Positions 5,407 to 6,258 of a DNA stretch of 6,258 nucleotides are shown here, piece by piece. Both the position numbers and the translations under genes were made by a program. Position 1 is the stretch's first letter, and each line of letters starts with the position of its first letter. The notes under the pieces were generated by a model. It saw only the letters and a list, made by a program, of their open reading frames with translations, was not told the origin of the DNA and did no database searches. Source of the stretch: Chloroflexota bacterium (GTDB lineage Bacteria; Chloroflexota; Anaerolineae; B4-G1); contig DSAR01000194.1 in the NCBI GenBank assembly GCA_011046405.1, forward strand, positions 1-6,258, given 5' to 3'.

Positions 5407-6258
5407 TCAAATCCGTTCCGCAATTCGCAATCGGGCCGACCTCGACCGGGGATTCCTCACTCTCTCTTCATCCGTCGGCCCTATCGGTTTGCGTGTCGAC
5501 ACCCGCAACGTCGCCCGGTGCTCACACATACACATCGGTATCTCGGGCGGGCAGATGCAATCCCGGCTTTCGCGCCGCATAAAGCGCTTGACCAGTCGAT
5601 CTTCCAGAGAGTGGAAACTGATCACGAGCAACCGCCCTCCCGGTTTCAAAATCTCCACCGCCTGGGGCAATGCCGTCTCGATCTCGCCCAATTCATCGTT
5701 GACGGCGATCCGCAATGCCTGGAACGTGCGAGTAGCCGGGTGAATGCGATCGCCACGGGGCCCGCGCCCCACAGCCTGCTCGATCACCTCGGTCAGCACC
5801 CGCGTCGTATAAAGAGGACGGGCTGCCTCTATCGCCTCGGCGATTCGACGCGCCCGTTTCTCTTCACCATACTTGCGAAGAAGTGTCGCCAGTTCCTCAG
5901 CCGGGAGTTCGTTGACCAACGTCTCGGCCGTCGCCCCCCACCCGGTCGAGTCGAAACGCATGTCGAGCGGGCCGTCTCGCATCAAGGCAAATCCCCGGTC
6001 GGGATCGGCCAGTTGGAGGGACGAAAGCCCCAGATCGAACAGGACGCCGTCCACCGGGACGAAATCGTTGGCCCGCGCCACCTCGGCTATGCGGCCAAAG
6101 GAACTGTGAACGAGGACGAAACGACCCTCCCCGTGGGAGATCAGCCTGGACCGCGCCAGTTCCAGCGCTGCCTGATCCCGATCGAAACCCATCAAGCGCC
6201 CGTCAGGCGCCGAGGCCGTCAATATCCCATCTGCGTGCCCCCCACCACCCACCGTTGC
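5407..6258 (-). CDS. rsmH: 16S rRNA (cytosine(1402)-N(4))-methyltransferase, 5' end outside the window
   Basis: RsmH (formerly MraW) uses S-adenosylmethionine to methylate N4 of C1402 in the ribosomal decoding centre, and typically leads dcw clusters. The 283 visible residues begin just before the SAM-binding loop VGGGGHADG (fragment residues 3-11). Then come GFDRDQAA, DGVLFDLGLSSLQL with the family's DP-RGF-----PLDMRFD stretch, RRIAEAI, ATRTFQALRIAVNDEL, and GGRLLVISFHSLEDRLVKRFM. The tail has CICPPEIPMCMC (C234, C236, C243, C245) and ends NPRSRSARLR, also typical. Roughly 25-30 N-terminal residues, including the start, lie beyond 6258; the GTG at 6252 is an internal Val codon, not a start. 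No catalytic motif is lost. The stop lies two bases before the ftsL-like ATG. mraZ would be expected upstream but is not visible. Confidence 0.95.
   Translation of the reverse strand, partial: ATVGGGGHADGILTASAPDGRLMGFDRDQAALELARSRLISHGEGRFVLVHSSFGRIAEVARANDFVPVDGVLFDLGLSSLQLADPDRGFALMRDGPLDMRFDSTGWGATAETLVNELPAEELATLLRKYGEEKRARRIAEAIEAARPLYTTRVLTEVIEQAVGRGPRGDRIHPATRTFQALRIAVNDELGEIETALPQAVEILKPGGRLLVISFHSLEDRLVKRFMRRESRDCICPPEIPMCMCEHRATLRVSTRKPIGPTDEERVRNPRSRSARLRIAERI
6196..6210. repeat. GCGCC-loop-GGCGC dyad within rsmH
   Basis: GCGCC (6196-6200), a 5-base loop CGTCA and GGCGC (6206-6210). On the minus strand it encodes the APDGR of TASAPDGRLMGF. It resembles the ftsI repeat unit and the hairpins at 4981-5006. 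Confidence 0.5.

Noticed and set aside
5043..5423. Alternative minus-strand open frame of 126 codons over the ftsL-like gene
   Set aside because: Its product is Arg/Asp/Gly-rich without a membrane span; the other frame gives a clean membrane span and coiled coil and fits between rsmH and ftsI.
6250..6252. GTG as the start codon of rsmH
   Set aside because: The frame stays open upstream to the window edge, and the codon is the Val just before the GGGGH SAM-binding loop, which normally has about 25-30 residues before it.

Overview
The window is a stretch of a bacterial division and cell wall (dcw) cluster, with every gene on the minus strand, so it reads from right to left: rsmH (5' end outside the window), an ftsL-like gene, ftsI, murF, mraY, a small unrecognised gene, and the first 97 codons of murD. 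The sequence is GC-rich. The protein style (two-domain class B PBP, compact membrane coiled-coil FtsL-like protein, RsmH with a CxC...CxC tail) and the small gene after mraY suggest a member of the Chloroflexota (Anaerolineae or a neighbouring class). That placement is inferred from remembered family resemblance, not from a search.

Right part (5078-6258): rsmH is followed two bases later by the ftsL-like gene. Middle (4824-5077): the only sizeable gap, 254 bp. Most of it looks like a non-autonomous transposable element of 175 bp (4872-5046). Its imperfect inverted ends begin GTA-CT-CTCA, and exact 8-bp direct repeats (GAAATCAC) flank it; this is the style of the IS66 family. Its interior is almost entirely small hairpins. 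Left part (1-4823): ftsI, murF and mraY overlap by 4 bp and 1 bp. The small gene follows with its ribosome binding site lying on the mraY stop codon, and murD starts 34 bp later.

The genes form one pathway. MurD and MurF extend the UDP-MurNAc peptide in the cytoplasm, MraY loads it onto the lipid carrier to make lipid I, and FtsI with the FtsL-like protein acts at the septum, where the exported precursor is cross-linked. RsmH methylates 16S rRNA and is a usual companion at the head of such clusters. The common cluster member murE is absent from its usual place between ftsI and murF.

Points of most interest are the candidate mobile element splitting the operon, a GCGCC-loop-GGCGC palindrome found both in that element and inside coding sequence (including a triplicated copy that forms the FtsI C-terminal tail), the small conserved-looking gene after mraY, and an unusual substitution near the catalytic histidine of MurF.
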